From assembly GCA_949752795.1 (NCBI GenBank), contig OX457057.1, positions 159,689,980 through 159,753,979 of the forward strand: a stretch of DNA of 64,000 nt, given 5' to 3'. The stretch is from Hyperoodon ampullatus. Lineage: Eukaryota > Chordata > Mammalia > Artiodactyla > Ziphiidae. The stretch's first letter is position 1. Every line of letters begins with the position of its first letter. A program made the translations under genes and the position numbers. Shown here in pieces: positions 60,521-64,000 of this stretch. The notes below the pieces were generated by a model. The model had not been told where the DNA came from. It did not search any database and was given only the letters and a program-made list of their open reading frames with translations.

Positions 60521-61859
60521 AAAATCTTCATAAATCATCAAATGGGTGTTTCTTCTCCTTGCCTTCCTCTACTTAAAAAAATTATCTCATATCTCCTTCT
60601 CTCAGTTCTGGGTCTCAGATACCTCCTGGCTGAAGCATTGATGTCTGCTAATAAGATCATCCCTCCCTTGTGTTATATCTGACCATTGGGTATTGTTCTA
60701 AAGGAAGAGCATCATGTGAAAAAGCGGTGATGTGAAAAAAGGTGATGGAAGACGTACTTCTCTGTGTACAGCACACAAGGTTGTGGGAGGAGTGGGGAAG
60801 ATTCGTGTCCCATTTTACTGCCATTTCAGTCAACTCTGGTGAGGGTCTCCTCTGGTCTGGTCAATTTGAGCTTATGGATCTGTCAGCTGGTAAACAGATG
60901 GATTATCAAGTTTAGTTTAACATGGGTAAGAGAGTAATGTGGCCCCTTTAACAGGCTTTGGGGTCCCCTCGTGTTCTCTCAAAGCTTTCAAGAGCTGTTC
61001 ATTTCCTGGGTTCTCTATGGAACACACCATCTCCGTGTTCTCCCCGCGTAACAGAGTTTGCTTCCTCACCAGGAAAGAGTAATTTCCATATTTTTGCTAA
61101 ATGAGGAATATTTGGGGATGCAATGATAATTAAGTGTTGAGAATGTAGTGATGCACCTGACACCGAGGGGAAAATAAAGAACTTTTAATTCAACTACAAC
61201 TCTAACGGCATTGGAACTTAACAGCTAGAAATGCCAAGCACCCAGTATATAACCAAGTTACAAAGACTGTGATTATCAACCGGGGAAATTGGGAGGTATT
61301 ATTTCGGCCACCTCAGTGTGCACATGTCTGCAAGCACACAGAAAACATGTCTAATTATAGGGGCTTGACTGTGGGCTATAAGCTCGGAATGAAGTGAGGA
61401 TCTAATACTATTACGAATTTCTATGTGGTGAAATCAGTTACTATGAGATTCCACAGACCAGAAAAAGAGACATTGGTTCAAGCAAAAAAAATTTTCTCAT
61501 GTTGAAAAGACTAAGATTTTGGCATAAAAGCCACAGTGAAATGAGCATATGGGATAAATTTTGTCAGCAAAAAAAATCTGTCAAAAAGCCCCTCAAACAG
61601 CAGTGATTTGATACAGTGGCTTATGTCCATCAATCTGATAATGACAAATGTTCCCTCCTTCTCCCTGTAATGGATAATGACAATTCTTAGAGTTGTTCCT
61701 TGACACCAGCAAAAGAATGGAGTTCTGCTACAGTCATCTGTGCTCCGCTCTTCAACTAATGTTAAACTTGAGTTTCAGGGAATTATAGCCACTGAAAACA
61801 GTGCCCAAAATCTCCGGAAAATTTCTGAGAAATGCAGACATCCCATACACAGGAAGACG

Positions 61860-62330
61860 GCCTTTGATTTGTTCACTAGAGGGTATCTACTGGGAGCCCA
61901 CTGAATGCCTGTTAATTACGCTTGCCAAGTGCTGGAGAAAGGAAGGTGAGCTCACCATGGTGCCTGCTTTCATAACCCTATGAAAGGGGCAGAGACCTCC
62001 ACAAATAGCTATAAAATAAGACAAGTGCTCTAATAGAGGATTACCTATAGTGCAAGAAAAACGCAGATGAGGGTACTTAAGGGGAATTTGGCCTTGAAAG
62101 ATGAGTCAGCGTTTCCTAGTCAAATAAGGCAGGTGTGTGAAGGGGGGTATGGTGGTTCTTTCTAGGCAAAGGGAACGGAGGTGTGTGTACCTGGGGCATC
62201 CAGGAACAGCGAGTGTGTAGCAAGGTGAAAGGAGAGGGAACATAGCATTGAGGCCAGAAAAGTAGGTTGGGCTAAGCTTTGAGAAGTCTTGCAAGACAAG
62301 GACCATTTCTTAGGACTTTTTAATAAATTG
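61860..62330 (-). repeat. Probable L2 LINE, reversed
   Basis: Reversed-L2-like: 'tatctactgggagcccactg', 'ccaagtgctggagaaaggaa', 'aaataagacaagtgctctaa', 'agggaacatagcattgagg'. Tentative. Confidence 0.5.
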
Positions 62331-62629
62331 ATGATTAAAGAAGCTAGCAGTTGAAGATGTGTTTGTGATTATCCTGTCTTAAAGCCTTTAACTATTAAAA
62401 TTAAAAGTTATTAACTCCATATTCGTCTTTCCAATCTAGTCAATGTTGGTTTTGTTGTTGCTGTTTATTCTCTTTTTCTGAGAACTTCCTGGTCCATAAT
62501 GTTTAAAAACATGATCTATCTAATAATCATTGGTTTACATTACTTATATTACCTTAAAATTTCCACATAAATTGTGATATTTTTTAGTGTTCATTGTATA
62601 TTATTATTTAATTTTTAAAAATCAGCCAG

Positions 62630-63470
62630 TGAGGACAAAGAAAAACCAGAATTCTCACTTTTGCTGGCAGGAATGTAAAAGGATACAGCTGCTCTGGAAA
62701 GCAGACTGGCAGTTTCTTATAAAACTAAACATGCCCTTACCCTATGACCCAGCAATTATACTCCTGGGCATTTATCTCATGGTTATGTTCACACAAAACC
62801 ATGTAGACAAATGTTCAGAGCAGCTTCATCTGTAATAGCTCAAAACTCAAAACAACTCAAATGTCTTCCCAAGGGGTGAATGGATAAACAAACCGCGGTA
62901 CATCCACACCATGAAATGTTATTCAGAAACAAACAGGAATAAGCTATTGATATGTGCAAAGATCTGGATGGATTTTAAGGAAACTATGCTGAGTGAAAAA
63001 AAAGTCAATTTGAAAAGGTTATATACTGTATGATTCCATTTAAATAACATTCTTAAAATGACAAAATTAGAAAGATGGAGAACAATTGAGTGGTTACCAG
63101 GGGTTGAGGAGTGGAGGACAGTGGGTGTGATTATAAAGGGGTAGCATGAGGAAGTCTCATGGTGATGAAATAGTTCTGCGTCTTGATTATGGTGGTGGTT
63201 ACACAAATCTACACTTGATAAAACTGCATGGAACCACACACACACAAACACACACTTGCACACACACAGGAATGCATGTAAAACCAGTTAAATCTGAATA
63301 AGCTCTACAGATTGCACCAATGTCAATTTCCTAGTTTTGGTATTGTACTATAGTCATGCAAGATGTTATCACTGGGGAAACCAGGTGAAGAGGATACAAG
63401 TCTTCCCTGCACTTTTTTTTTTCAACTTCCTGTGACTCTATAATTGTTTCAAAAAAAGAAAAAACTTAAA
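62630..63470 (+). mobile_element. Old L1 late ORF2 and 3' UTR
   Basis: L1 steps: 'ggcaggaatgtaaaaggata', 'accctatgacccagcaatta', 'tactcctgggcatttatctc', 'gtgaatggataaacaaac', 'atactgtatgattccattta', then 'gttaccaggggttgaggagt'. It carries a (CA)n tract at about 63231-63270. No intact ORF. Confidence 0.88.
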
Positions 63471-64000
63471 AAAAAAGCTAGCCAGGTCCTCCACATTGAA
63501 AACTTCAACAGCTATTTTTTAGTCATCTTTGTATTGACTCTATGATTCATTCAACATTTGGGATTTTCTCATTCCTTTTAGAAATCCTGTATTTCTTTGC
63601 CCTCTACGATGTGATGCTTTTGTGATATCCTTTTGACCAATCTTGATGTTCTAATTCTTTAATAGCTAGTGTTCTAGAAATCTTTATCCTTGGCTCTGTT
63701 TTTCCTTCTCTACATGCCCTCCATGGATAACCTTATCTATTTGTGCCATCTTCTCTACTATGTTCTGAGAGTGTGTCGCATCTGTTCTCCCTCTGTTCTC
63801 AAAACACAGATATTGGCTGATCCTATCTACTTGTTAGGCCCTCCTGAACCACAAACACTCTCTGTCTGAAATTGAATGCATATTCCTCCCAGAACAGAGA
63901 TGTTTTTCTTCCTGTATTATTCATCTCAGTAAATGGAAAACCAAAGTTCTCCAAGACATTTGCAAGTGAATCTTGGGATGTATCCTAAATGATCTTCCCT
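63471..64000. other. End of window, intron 7
   Basis: AT-rich intron with pyrimidine-rich stretches. I recognise no exon, RNA gene or repeat. Confidence 0.6.

Larger units (their letters stand above)
23744..64000 (-). other. CACNA1E: Intron 7 (3' part, over 40 kb, no exon found)
   Basis: From the acceptor of exon 8 to the window end I find none of the repeat I exons expected upstream, such as the IS6 exon with a VLNLVLGVLSG-like frame or the pore exon with TMEGW. The span is a large intron filled with repeats, listed separately. Stretches without a nameable feature include about 27560-28140, 35170-35560, 35710-36595, 38320-38960, 40250-41300, 46870-47740, 48740-49900, 51190-52400, 55300-55800, 56760-57840 and 60520-61850. 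Confidence 0.85.

Overview
This is nuclear DNA from a mammal, almost certainly a cetacean and probably a toothed whale. Two things show this. The only gene is a vertebrate voltage-gated calcium channel alpha-1 gene with large introns. The introns also carry many tRNA-derived SINEs of the CHR type (starting cttccctggtggcgcagtgg and ending in poly-A), most with intact target-site duplications, together with cetartiodactyl L1 3' ends.

The gene is CACNA1E (Cav2.3, R-type calcium channel), on the minus strand, so the mRNA runs from high to low coordinates. Fourteen consecutive coding exons can be read between 23743 and 1740. They are numbered 8 to 21 here by matching the known mammalian gene from memory. 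Together they hold 2,210 coding bases, with every splice phase matching and no stop or frameshift. They encode the beta-subunit-binding AID and the rest of the I-II linker (exons 8-11), all of repeat II with its S4 sensor and pore glutamate (exons 11-17), and the long II-III linker (exons 18-21). Repeat I exons lie upstream beyond 64000, and the exons for repeats III and IV lie downstream before position 1.

Layout: 1-1739 is intron 21. 1740-3121 holds the two large II-III loop exons. 4294-4350 is the 57-base cassette exon 19. 8424-18961 holds ten exons separated by introns of 0.4-2.1 kb. 18962-23627 is intron 8, with an LTR remnant, a SINE and an L2. From 23744 to the end there is about 40 kb with no recognisable exon: the 3' part of a very large intron 7, filled with L1, L2, MIR, CHR SINEs, a probable hAT transposon and microsatellites.

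The most notable signals are: intron 16, which has the donor and branch-site sequences of a minor (U12-type) intron; exon 19, which is a visible duplicate of the start of exon 20; a 42-bp perfect palindrome in an L1; and a small CpG-dense, repeat-free island inside intron 7. I saw no second gene, RNA gene or CRISPR array, and nothing that looks like a wholly new biological system.
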